Positions 7,638 through 16,429 of a stretch of DNA of 35,192 nucleotides are shown piece after piece; the stretch's first letter is position 1; each line of letters opens with the position of its first letter. The DNA is from Clostridiales bacterium. GTDB taxonomy: Bacteria > Bacillota > Clostridia > Lachnospirales > Lachnospiraceae. Position numbers and translations under genes: made by a program. The DNA is taken from assembly GCA_014799595.1 (NCBI GenBank), contig JAAVHR010000141.1, forward strand, positions 1-35,192. The letters run 5' to 3'. The notes under the pieces were generated by a model. The model was not told where the DNA came from, did no database searches, and saw only the letters and a program-made list of their open reading frames with translations.

Positions 7638-8855
7638 ATGTTTGGAATTGTGATAGGTGCAAGTAGCGAAAGTATTTTTGCCATTGGGGAGGCAAAAAAA
7701 ATGGGACTTACAGTGCTTGCTTTTGATGGAGATAAAGAAGCATCAGGATTAGCAGCAGCAGATGAAGCTTATGTGGTGGATATTAGAAAGCCAGAGAAGA
7801 TTTATGAGATTTTGGATCAAAAGAAAATTACTAGAGAAAATGGAATGATATTGCCTGTACCCATTGGAAGATATTTAATTAGTGCGGGGGCGGTAAATGA
7901 CCATTATGGACTTGTGGGGTTATCACAAAAGTCTGCAAACTTCTGTACAGATAAATATTTGTTTCATCGGTTATTATCAGAGTCAGGGCTTAGAAATGCC
8001 GATTGTCAATTGTTAAAATGTGGGGAAATTCCTAAAGAAGAACCGGCATATCCTTCTATTGTAAAACCTAGATTTGGTGCAGGCAGCAGGGGAGTGTGGC
8101 AGATAGATAATAGGAAACAGTGGGAGGATTTTGTGAAACAAACCCCTATAGAGGAAGATTATGTGGTAGAAACACTGGCAGAGGGAATAGAGTATGGTGT
8201 GGATGCTATGGTAATAAATGGAGAATTCAAGCTGGTTTTATTGCGGAAAAAAATGCTTACCCCACCACCAGCAAGACAATGTGTGGGATATTATTCTGTA
8301 TTAGAGTTAGAAGAGGAAGAATGGAGAAAGATAGTTTGTGAGCATTTAGAGAACGTTTCCAAGGTACTTGGACTTACCAATACCATATTACATGCAGATA
8401 TCATTCGCAGAAAGGGGAATTTGCCCTTTGTAATTGAGCTTTCTGCAAGGCCTTCCGGTCACAGACTTCATGATGTATTTACTCCTCTGGTTACTGGAAT
8501 AAATATGATAGAGAGTTATATCCAATTGATACAAGAGAAATTAGACACTGTCAAAGAAAAAATAGAGAGTACAGAGAAAAATAAAGCAGGAGAAGAATCT
8601 TATCTGATACATTATTTTGATATGGAAGATTGTGAGGTTACGAAAATCCCAACAGAGGAAGAATTAAGGAAAAAATATCCTCTTGTGGGATATGAATGTC
8701 ACTTGAATATGGGCTATCAAGGGAAAGTAGTGGATGGACATTCTGTAATGGGAAGGGGATATTTTATTCTGAAAGGAAAGAGAGAAGAAGAACTGGTGGA
8801 ACTTAGCAGAAGGTTTCTTCGAGAGTATGTTGGAGAGGAGAGAATAGCAAGATAA
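7638..8855 (+). CDS. ATP-grasp ligase, PylC/carbamoyl-phosphate-synthase-like
   Basis: About 405 residues. The start at ATG 7638 (MFGIVIGASSES) is set 7 nt after GAGGG; the GTG at 7527 would add 37 residues unlike the family. The N-terminal pre-ATP-grasp Rossmann fold (GIVIGASSESIFAIGEAKK, VLAFDGDKEASGLAAADEAYVVD) is followed by the ATP-grasp core: PSIVKPRFGAGSRGVW, YVVETLAEGIEYGVDAMV and a metal-binding end ADIIRRKGNLPFVIELSARPSG. A C-terminal domain of about 100 residues (YFDMEDCEVTKIPTEEEL...) follows. It should form an amide or related bond with an amine and a carboxylate; the substrate is unknown. It lies 138 bp after STM4011 on the same strand, with a 15-bp palindrome ATAGAGATTCTCTAT (7596-7610) in the gap. 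It may be part of the same pathway. Confidence 0.8.
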   Translation: MFGIVIGASSESIFAIGEAKKMGLTVLAFDGDKEASGLAAADEAYVVDIRKPEKIYEILDQKKITRENGMILPVPIGRYLISAGAVNDHYGLVGLSQKSANFCTDKYLFHRLLSESGLRNADCQLLKCGEIPKEEPAYPSIVKPRFGAGSRGVWQIDNRKQWEDFVKQTPIEEDYVVETLAEGIEYGVDAMVINGEFKLVLLRKKMLTPPPARQCVGYYSVLELEEEEWRKIVCEHLENVSKVLGLTNTILHADIIRRKGNLPFVIELSARPSGHRLHDVFTPLVTGINMIESYIQLIQEKLDTVKEKIESTEKNKAGEESYLIHYFDMEDCEVTKIPTEEELRKKYPLVGYECHLNMGYQGKVVDGHSVMGRGYFILKGKREEELVELSRRFLREYVGEERIAR

Positions 8856-8897
8856 CTTTACACTATTGAAGAATGGAGAGGGTAGGAGAGCGTAAAC

Positions 8898-9404
8898 ATG
8901 ACAGAGAAAGAGTTAGAACAATTTGGGGCAATCTCTAATCAAGTACCAGAAGAAGAATGGATAAAACCCAAAGGGCATAAAGTCACATTATACAATTTTA
9001 AAAAAGAAAAATTTAAAAAGTGTATGTTAGGAATTGCACTTTTGTTTCTTCTTATTGTTGGAATTTCTGTGAGAATATTGCAATCAAGGACATTATCCCT
9101 GGAAGAATTATCTGGCTCAAAGTATGATATAGGTAAATACATAAATGGAGAAGCAAAAGTTAGAACTAAAATAATAAAAACGGATTTTGATGCATTAAAT
9201 GGTGGCAATAAAAAGTGGAAATACTTTGTAGGAATTCCATACGGTAATCATAGGCGGTATGTATTGTTGTTGCTAGATGAGAACTCTTATAAGAAATAGG
9301 AAATGCTTCCAGAGATTGATTTTGAGCAACCCAATTTGTTAAAGAATGAGGATGGAAATAGTGTAAAAATAGAGGGAAAAGTTCGGGATTTAACAGGAAT
9401 TTAA
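8898..9404 (+). pseudogene. Hypothetical single-pass membrane protein, interrupted by in-frame TAG
   Basis: The ORF starts at ATG 8898 after GGTAGGAGAG and encodes a charged N-terminus (~40 residues), one membrane helix (MLGIALLFLLIVGISVRIL) and an outside part. A TAG at 9297-9299 follows ENSYKK. Reading on in the same frame gives 34 more sensible residues (EMLPEIDFEQPNLL...VRDLTGI) to a TAA at 9402, directly before a terminator. No frameshift is needed, so a nonsense mutation (or, less likely, readthrough) explains it. I do not recognise the family. It lies 42 bp after the ATP-grasp gene and is the last gene of that apparent transcription unit. Confidence 0.6.
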
Positions 9405-9450
9405 AAAGTGCATTCAGGCTCTGAAAGAAGAGTGTGGATGTACTTTTTTT
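9404..9450 (+). terminator. Rho-independent terminator after the STM gene cluster
   Basis: AAAAGTGCAT (9404-9413) pairs with ATGTACTTTT (9438-9447) with one G-U pair, and seven or more T follow at once. It lies directly after the TAA of the interrupted gene and ends the run of + strand genes that starts before the window. Confidence 0.55.
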
Positions 9451-9650
9451 GTATTAAGATGAGAATCCCACAATGAGAATTGACGTTTAAGACAAAATAA
9501 TGGTCTTTTATGACATAAATGTAAAATAGATGAAAAAGAGGTGTATAATGAAAGACATAAACAGAAAAGTAGTATAAATTAATTTAAAAATATAAAAAGG
9601 CTTATAATAACAATATAACAAATACACAATAAAATGTATTATAAATAATG

Positions 9651-9677
9651 TTGACGAAATGTAATGAATATTATAAT
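9651..9677 (+). promoter_or_regulatory. Candidate sigma-A promoter for the secreted vWA-lipase gene
   Basis: TTGACG (9651-9656) and TATAAT (9672-9677) are 15 nt apart, slightly short, in a very AT-rich stretch about 150 bp before the start codon. The gap 9451-9824 otherwise shows no gene. A second TATAAT at 9683 makes the exact -10 uncertain. Confidence 0.35.
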
Positions 9678-9824
9678 ATAAATATAATATACATATTTGG
9701 AAATGAGGTAATATAGCGTTAAATATTTTTATACATTTCTATTGAAGAGAATATATGGAAGCTCATACAGAAATGAAAGTAACTAGGAGAAAAGAACTTG
9801 GAAGTACAATTAGGAGGAAATGCT

Positions 9825-12800
9825 ATGAAAGAAAGAGTAAAGGTAAGAATACTAGCAATTGTATTAGCTGTTATAATGTGTGTGCCTAATATGAATATTA
9901 CATACAGTTATGCGGAAGAAACAGAAGAGATGGTAGAAATTATTTTTGTGGATGAGACAGAAGAATCTTGGGTTTCTAATGATAATGCTTGTATGGAACT
10001 TGTAGATAACACAAATGGTCACGATAAATATGATATGGAAAAAATTGATGAAGAAACTTGGAGTGTAGAAATTCCAATTGAGGCAAATAACATAACTTTT
10101 AACCGGTATAATAGTGATAAGACAATAAAATGGAATTCCTGGAGTGCAGGGGGAAGAGAGGGAAAATCTGTTTACTTGGCACAAGGAAGTGAATATGGTA
10201 TATGGTCAGATGAAGTTATGGTAGAAGAAGGGTTTAAAGAGGGTGATGTTGTATATTTAGATGTGTCGCATTTTAAAGACTGGGAAAATGAGGATGCACA
10301 GATATATATAAACTTTACCAATGCATCAAAAACAGAAAATGGTGGCAAGGATATAACAATCTCTACAGCAGATAAAAACTTGTATCAACCTAAAATTGTC
10401 AATATAAAAGCAGATACTAATGTATATGCTTATAAAGTTGCAGAAGAAGATGAAGGGAAAACGGTTTTAAGATTTTGGAGAGGTGACAAAGAAAAACTTT
10501 GGAATTGTTCCATACCTCTTTCTTATAGTGAATTTGTAGAAGGAAATGACAGTATTCGTATTTTAGGATGGAATGATACAGGAGAGAAGTACCAAGGAGA
10601 ATATCCAATAGATGAAGATCAGGATGGTGTGGAATATGCCATAGAAAAGTTGTTTGGAACATCCGATGTAAAAAGTGATACAGATGGAGATGGTCTTACC
10701 GATTATATAGAGATATATCAATCTGAAACAGATCCATGTATAAAAGATACCGACGAGAATGGAGTTGAAGATGGGGACGAGGATAGTGATGAAGATGGAC
10801 TAACCAATTTAGAAGAAGTACAATATGGAACCGATTTAGGAAAAAGTGATACAGATGGAGATGGTTTGAAAGATGGAGAAGAAAAGAACAAATATTATAC
10901 CAATCCTGTAAAGTATGATACAGATGATGATGGAATATCTGATGGTAATGAAGTGTTACTTGGGTTAAATCCATTAAAAATAAAATCAGATGGAGTTACT
11001 TTAGATGCAGAACGAACATTTGAACAGAAATTAGATGAGGGATGTATAGAGGAAGAATTATTAGAAGAGGAAAACTTGGTGAAACCTTATATTTCTGGAA
11101 ATGTTCCAGATGTTATTGATGAACATGTGACTATAGGATTGGAAGAATTAGATATACTAGAAGATAATCGTGCAGTGATAGGAAATCAAATTAATCTTGA
11201 AACTGATTATGCACAAGATACGAAGTTAGAACTTCATTTTGAATGTAACAGTGATAGAAAAGATTATTTTATGATTTGCCGATATGAGAATGATGAGATA
11301 ATTCCATGTGAAACAAATATCGAAGAAGATGATATCTGGACTATTGCAGAGAGTGGTTGCTATTTTGTAATGGATGCAGAGCAATTGTTGATGGATTTAG
11401 ATATTCCAATTACTGACTATAAAGAGGAAACAAAGAAAACGACATTCAATACTATATTAAAGAATAGCAGCACAGAAAAATCTACTAATAATCAGGTAGG
11501 GGAAGATTGGTATGAGAAAAATTATACATTAGTAGATGAAGATGGAAATAAAATCGAAGAATCTTCAAAGAGTATAAGTAATTATTCTACAAAAAATGAG
11601 GGAATTCATTATATACTTTCATCTGCGGCAGAACAGACATGCAAAGAGACTGCCAATATAAACAATAAAATATCCGGACAGGCAGATGTTGTTTTTGTGA
11701 TTGACTCAACTGGATCTATGTCAGGGACAATCAATAATGTAGTTTCCAATATAGATGAATTTGTTGATGCATTAACTTCTAATTATGCGGTAAAGGCAAA
11801 TTTTGCACTAATTGATTACAAGGATATTACTTGTGCAAATGAAGAGACTGTTTTGGTAAAGAATGGCACATCCAATTGGTTTACAGATGCTACGGAGTTT
11901 AAAAATTGTATAAATAGTATTTATGTAAGTGGTGGTGGTGATGTACCCGAAACAGCACTGGATGGTCTTGCAATGGCATCACAACTAGATTTTAGAAAAA
12001 ATGCAAACAAGTTTATTGTTTTGGTGACAGATGCGGATTATAAGAATGAAAATAATTACGAGATTTCTTCTATGGAAGAAATGGTATCTATACTATCAGA
12101 TTCAAATATTGTAACATCTGTAATTACGAGTGATACTTATGAATCAACCTATCATAATCTATATACAGATACAAATGGTGTATTCGGTAACATAAATGGA
12201 AATTTTAGTGAGGAATTATTAAAATTAGCTGAAAAAATTGGGGATGTTGTCAATGATGGTAGTTGGGTATTATTAAATGATTTTCAGTATGTTAAAATAA
12301 ACTCTATAGATATTACAGATGGGACAGATACAGACGGAGATGGCTTAACGGATGCTGAGGAGTTGGGAGAGGAAGTAGAAACAGATTTGACTCCTTATAT
12401 AAAGGGAGTGTTAAAAAGGTATAATAAGCCCTATGCATGTTACCAAGGCAAGACATTTGTGAAAACTTATAAATATAAGTCTAGTCCTGTGGAATTAGAT
12501 ACAGATTATGATGGTATTCCGGATAGAAAGGATGACAATCCGAAAAGCAATAAGTTTGAAGGAAAAATGCATGTTGATGTTGGTAGGAAGAATAAGCTAA
12601 ATATGAGTTTAGAGAAAACTTGCAATGTAGAATTTTCGGTTAATTATCGAAATATGTTTGATAACAATAAGAAATATAAAAAACAATTAGCAGTATTATC
12701 AAGTTTATTTGCAGCAGATATATACGAGGACGCTTACATTAAAGTTACAAAAGGTGCAGAAGGTGGTTCTCCGAAGAGTCAAATAGATTTTGCAGAATTA

Positions 12801-13946
12801 TTTGGCTTAAAAGATGTAGAGGATATAGAGGTGAAAGGTGGCAAATACGATTCAGATGATGTAACCGAATTTGTGGTAGGTCATAGGAATGTATATTATA
12901 ATAATGAACATAGGGAAATATTTATATTAGTGGTTAGAGGAACCAATGGAACAAATGCAGAATGGTCCAGTAACTTTGATGTGGGTGCAGATGATGATGC
13001 TTATTATGGTAAAGTAGGAACCAATCATCCGGATTGGAAGAATAAAATAAACCATAAGGGCTTTGATGTAACAGCCAATAGAGTATTAAAGGAATATAAT
13101 GATTATATAAAAAGACATCAATTAGACAAGAGCAAATGTAAAAAAAGTATTTTAATTACTGGACATTCCAGAGGAGCTGCTATTGCCAATTTGCTAGGGG
13201 CTCATTTTGAAGAGGATAAAGAGTATAAATCTTATACCTATACATTTGCATCTCCAGGTACCACAACAGACAGTGATGCAAGTAATAAGAAGTATAATTC
13301 TGTTAAAAATATTGTAAATAAAGATGATTTGATACCATGTTTGCCGTTGGAAAAATGGGGATTTGCAAGATATGGTGTTACAAAAAGCATTAGTGTGGAA
13401 AAGGAATATGAACATAAAGGTCCTCGGATTTTTGTGAAAAAAGGCACATGGGAATGGCTAATGAAAAGAGATTATAATAATGATGGAGGTGTTTCGAGAA
13501 CCATTGGAAAATTTGAAAAGATAGCAAATAATCGAAAACAATTATACATATATGATTCTTCCAAAGAAGGGAAAGTGAACGTTGATAATACTCTTTATCC
13601 TGGAAAGGCAACTGTAAAAAAAGGCAAAAATGGTTTAATAAACAGGTTAAAAAAAGCTAAGTTAGAACATTTTTGCAAGTTTAATATATTAAAAAGTCAA
13701 GGTAGGTATTATATTGAAACAACTTACTGTCCAGCATACTTGATGCAAAATCTTGCCAATATGGCGAGTGGAGTAGGTCCCACAACTGGGTATAGGACAA
13801 ATGGAAAGTATGATGAAGCAAAGAAATCCTTTATATTATCAAGTGGAAAAGTGTGGGAAAACTGTCCTGTAGGAGGAATGACACATCCTCACATGCAGCC
13901 TACTTATTATCTGATTGCCTATAACAATTTTAAGAAGTTGAAATAA
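9825..13946 (+). CDS. Large secreted protein with TSP3-type calcium repeats, vWA domain and class-3 lipase domain
   Basis: 1373 residues from ATG 9825 (RBS AGGAGG 7 nt upstream; the track's TTG 9798 is not needed). A Sec signal peptide (MKERVKVRILAIVLAVIMCV) is followed by about 220 residues of unrecognised beta-rich sequence. DxDxDG calcium repeats lie at about 258-385 (DTDGDGLTDYIEIYQSETDP and four more). A vWA domain follows at about 618-815 with MIDAS DSTGSMS. A second calcium-repeat cluster lies at about 830-910. A lipase-3-like alpha/beta hydrolase at about 950-1200 has the nucleophile elbow GHSRG (Ser about 1115), and NKDDLIPCLP probably holds the catalytic Asp. There is no LPXTG or transmembrane anchor at the C-terminus (ends YNNFKKLK). 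It is presumably a secreted or surface adhesin-type protein with lipid- or ester-hydrolysing activity. The domain calls are firm; the biological role is not known. Confidence 0.88.
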   Translation: MKERVKVRILAIVLAVIMCVPNMNITYSYAEETEEMVEIIFVDETEESWVSNDNACMELVDNTNGHDKYDMEKIDEETWSVEIPIEANNITFNRYNSDKTIKWNSWSAGGREGKSVYLAQGSEYGIWSDEVMVEEGFKEGDVVYLDVSHFKDWENEDAQIYINFTNASKTENGGKDITISTADKNLYQPKIVNIKADTNVYAYKVAEEDEGKTVLRFWRGDKEKLWNCSIPLSYSEFVEGNDSIRILGWNDTGEKYQGEYPIDEDQDGVEYAIEKLFGTSDVKSDTDGDGLTDYIEIYQSETDPCIKDTDENGVEDGDEDSDEDGLTNLEEVQYGTDLGKSDTDGDGLKDGEEKNKYYTNPVKYDTDDDGISDGNEVLLGLNPLKIKSDGVTLDAERTFEQKLDEGCIEEELLEEENLVKPYISGNVPDVIDEHVTIGLEELDILEDNRAVIGNQINLETDYAQDTKLELHFECNSDRKDYFMICRYENDEIIPCETNIEEDDIWTIAESGCYFVMDAEQLLMDLDIPITDYKEETKKTTFNTILKNSSTEKSTNNQVGEDWYEKNYTLVDEDGNKIEESSKSISNYSTKNEGIHYILSSAAEQTCKETANINNKISGQADVVFVIDSTGSMSGTINNVVSNIDEFVDALTSNYAVKANFALIDYKDITCANEETVLVKNGTSNWFTDATEFKNCINSIYVSGGGDVPETALDGLAMASQLDFRKNANKFIVLVTDADYKNENNYEISSMEEMVSILSDSNIVTSVITSDTYESTYHNLYTDTNGVFGNINGNFSEELLKLAEKIGDVVNDGSWVLLNDFQYVKINSIDITDGTDTDGDGLTDAEELGEEVETDLTPYIKGVLKRYNKPYACYQGKTFVKTYKYKSSPVELDTDYDGIPDRKDDNPKSNKFEGKMHVDVGRKNKLNMSLEKTCNVEFSVNYRNMFDNNKKYKKQLAVLSSLFAADIYEDAYIKVTKGAEGGSPKSQIDFAELFGLKDVEDIEVKGGKYDSDDVTEFVVGHRNVYYNNEHREIFILVVRGTNGTNAEWSSNFDVGADDDAYYGKVGTNHPDWKNKINHKGFDVTANRVLKEYNDYIKRHQLDKSKCKKSILITGHSRGAAIANLLGAHFEEDKEYKSYTYTFASPGTTTDSDASNKKYNSVKNIVNKDDLIPCLPLEKWGFARYGVTKSISVEKEYEHKGPRIFVKKGTWEWLMKRDYNNDGGVSRTIGKFEKIANNRKQLYIYDSSKEGKVNVDNTLYPGKATVKKGKNGLINRLKKAKLEHFCKFNILKSQGRYYIETTYCPAYLMQNLANMASGVGPTTGYRTNGKYDEAKKSFILSSGKVWENCPVGGMTHPHMQPTYYLIAYNNFKKLK

Positions 13947-14190
13947 GGAGTATAAAATAATTTGTGAAAAAATTAACCCTCTTTCAAATCTCTTAGAACT
14001 TTTTCTATATTTTGTAAATTCCAGTCTAGTCTCAAAGGTTAGGATTGACCGAAAGCTGAAATCAAGGGAATTGGTCATTGGGAGAGCGAAAGAGGGCGGT
14101 AGGTACTTAGATGGTGAAAATGTTGACTTTACTATGTTTCAGTTAATTTTTGAGTTGGAAATTGATATTGCAAAAAGAAGGAGAAATTGA

Positions 14191-15159
14191 ATGAAAGAAA
14201 TACAAGATGTAATAAAACATTCGTTAAAAATTATGCTTCTTGGCATTTTTATGTATATAGTTAGTTTTTGGATCATTCCACTAGGTTATAAAGTATTCGT
14301 GTTTTTATTTGGAATATGGGTTGTAGATTTGGAGGGATGTTTAATATTTATTTCATGGATATCACAAGGGATTATTGTCGCAATTAGTATGAGGAAAGTA
14401 AGGGATTGGAAGATTATTTTTTACTGGCTGATGGGTGATTTATTATATTGTTGCCTTATTGCGGTTTATCATCCTCCTGGATTATATGGAATTGGAGTTA
14501 GAGGAACTCTGTTTAGTTCGGAATATACATTTGAAACAAGCATGTTTGATTTGATGTTAGCATTGGCACAGGTTGTCATTATACAAGTTTGGGTAGAAAT
14601 GGTAGTGGGAATATCTCGGCTGATAAAGAGATGGAGAATATCTCACAATTTCGAAAAACTGGAAAAGCCAAACATAAAAAGCGGGAATTCTCCTTACAAT
14701 CTGGAAAAGTCAAATATAAAAAGCAATAGTTTTCTTGTGAAGTGTATGCTAAGTGTAGGTATAACCCTATTACTTTTTGTGGTAGCATTTCTAAAGGAGT
14801 ATTTTTTTGGCTTTTTCGATTTTTGGCTTGAGGTGGGGGTATTTTTGCTAGAAATTATTTCTATAATTGCAATATGGTCTAATAAGCATATAAGAGGTTA
14901 CAATATATATTTATATATTCTTGGAACGATTTTATTTGAAATTATTTTATTGATTACTATATGGTCTGGACATATGGGAGAAATAGAGCGTGAATATTTG
15001 TTAGCCTATCATTTTGAATTTGACAATATGGATGTAGTATCTGAATTCTTATCGGAATTGGTGGCAGCTTTTGCAGGGGCAGTTATAATAGTAGTATTAA
15101 TACGGCTAGTAGTAGGATTGTATCAACTGATAAAGAGACATAAAAGTAGAAATGAGTGA
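14191..15159 (+). CDS. Multi-pass membrane protein P1 (unknown family, internally duplicated)
   Basis: 322 residues, ATG 14191 after AAGGAGAAATTGA. Roughly eight hydrophobic segments occur in two halves of about 150 residues. Each half ends with an amphipathic motif (VVGISRLIKRWR and VVGLYQLIKRHK), so the protein looks like an internal tandem duplication. A cytoplasmic, charged linker (about residues 150-180) joins the halves. It is a close paralogue of the protein at 16430-17353. Its stop overlaps a possible GTG start of the next gene (GAGTGA), a coupling feature kept in the second pair. I recognise no known family. The 244-bp gap before it holds no gene, only an inverted repeat CCCTCTTT...AAAGAGGG (13978/14089). 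Confidence 0.8.
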   Translation: MKEIQDVIKHSLKIMLLGIFMYIVSFWIIPLGYKVFVFLFGIWVVDLEGCLIFISWISQGIIVAISMRKVRDWKIIFYWLMGDLLYCCLIAVYHPPGLYGIGVRGTLFSSEYTFETSMFDLMLALAQVVIIQVWVEMVVGISRLIKRWRISHNFEKLEKPNIKSGNSPYNLEKSNIKSNSFLVKCMLSVGITLLLFVVAFLKEYFFGFFDFWLEVGVFLLEIISIIAIWSNKHIRGYNIYLYILGTILFEIILLITIWSGHMGEIEREYLLAYHFEFDNMDVVSEFLSELVAAFAGAVIIVVLIRLVVGLYQLIKRHKSRNE

Positions 15160-15164
15160 CAGGA

Positions 15165-16199
15165 ATGAAAGCTAAAAAAGTTATAAAAATTTGGAAAATT
15201 ATTATTATATTTATAAAAAAAATATTATTAAGTACTGGTATATCTGTTTTGTTATATATATTGTTTGAGTTGCTACCATGGTTTTTAACTCTGGATGGTG
15301 GGTGGAATACATATGTATATATTTGGGGCTTTATCTTGTTGGAAATTGTTTTTCTGGCAGCTATATGGTTTAGAAAATGCAAAGAATGGTGTCCCGTATT
15401 TGCTTTTATTGTTATTTTTTTATCTTTGCTCAATATTTTTTATTATGAATGTATAAGTACCGATTTAGAGGCTACATGGCATTTTCATTCTGCACATAAC
15501 ATACCATTTTCGAAGTTTGAAATAACAAAAAGTTATAAATCTAAGGTTTCTTTTAGTCTTTTTGGTAGTGGTGAAAGTACCCCTCGAGGTGCAGATATTT
15601 TGTATAATGGAATAAAATGTTCTGTATATAATATAGATGGCAAATGGGTAGATAATTATGAGGAGCTTTTGGCTTTTTCAGAGCTAAATCCAAAAGCAAT
15701 GGGGCAGTTAGATTCCATTATGGCAGAAAGTAAGAAAAAGTATCAAATATTTTTGCATCCCTTCCGTAGAAGTGCTTTTGAATGTACATACGACATTATA
15801 TTGTATACAAAAGATAAAGTTTTGGAAAAGGAAAAGATTGTGGAATTGGATACACGTCTCTCAGACATGAATAAAAAAAATGGTGAATATTCGACTTGGT
15901 CAGATGTTTCATTAATCACATATCATCTATATATTGTAAGAGACAAAAAATTATATAACAAACTGTGTAAGGTAAAGAAATATCAAGATTCAGAAGATTA
16001 TGAAGAGACTGATGAAATATTGACAGCATTATATTCTTCTGATGAGTTGTCATACATTTATGTAACTGACAGATATGACTATAATGTATTTCAAGATTAT
16101 GGAAATACCAATAGCAAACAAAAGACAACCATTTTCCGCTATTCCTCGTATCCAGATCAAAAGATTAAGTTGGGTGTATATGCAATAGAGGAGAATTAG
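15165..16199 (+). CDS. Membrane protein Q1 with C-terminal extracytoplasmic domain
   Basis: About 345 residues from ATG 15165 (MKAKKVIKIWK). GTG 15156, which overlaps the previous stop codon, is the alternative. Three hydrophobic segments fill the first ~95 residues; the second and third resemble the C-terminal half of P1 (WGFILLEIVFLAAIWF versus LGTILFEIILLITIWS), so P and Q share a membrane module. The remaining ~250 residues are soluble and probably outside, ending in TDRYDYNVFQDYGNTNSKQK and a short beta-rich end. The function is unknown. Another gene pair of the same type follows, in which this partner is broken. Confidence 0.78.
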   Translation: MKAKKVIKIWKIIIIFIKKILLSTGISVLLYILFELLPWFLTLDGGWNTYVYIWGFILLEIVFLAAIWFRKCKEWCPVFAFIVIFLSLLNIFYYECISTDLEATWHFHSAHNIPFSKFEITKSYKSKVSFSLFGSGESTPRGADILYNGIKCSVYNIDGKWVDNYEELLAFSELNPKAMGQLDSIMAESKKKYQIFLHPFRRSAFECTYDIILYTKDKVLEKEKIVELDTRLSDMNKKNGEYSTWSDVSLITYHLYIVRDKKLYNKLCKVKKYQDSEDYEETDEILTALYSSDELSYIYVTDRYDYNVFQDYGNTNSKQKTTIFRYSSYPDQKIKLGVYAIEEN

Positions 16200-16429
16200 A
16201 GAATGAATAATTTATATTTAGTATAAATTTATAAAATGAAATGCAAGATAATAAATACAAATTTTAAGGGTTATGAAAAAATCTGATGAGAATACATTTG
16301 GTTTTCTTTTTAATAAAAAAGGTGAGAGAAATTGGGGGGTATCAAAAATGGAGTGCAAAAAGGAATGGTGTAATAACAATATACAAGACAATAATTTTAA
16401 AGAACATTAAATATTTGAGGAGAAGTCGG

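Noticed and set aside
8898-9404. Amber codon as pyrrolysine
   Set aside because: The neighbouring ATP-grasp is PylC-like only in fold. No pylT, pylS, pylB or pylD is visible, so a nonsense mutation is the simpler explanation.
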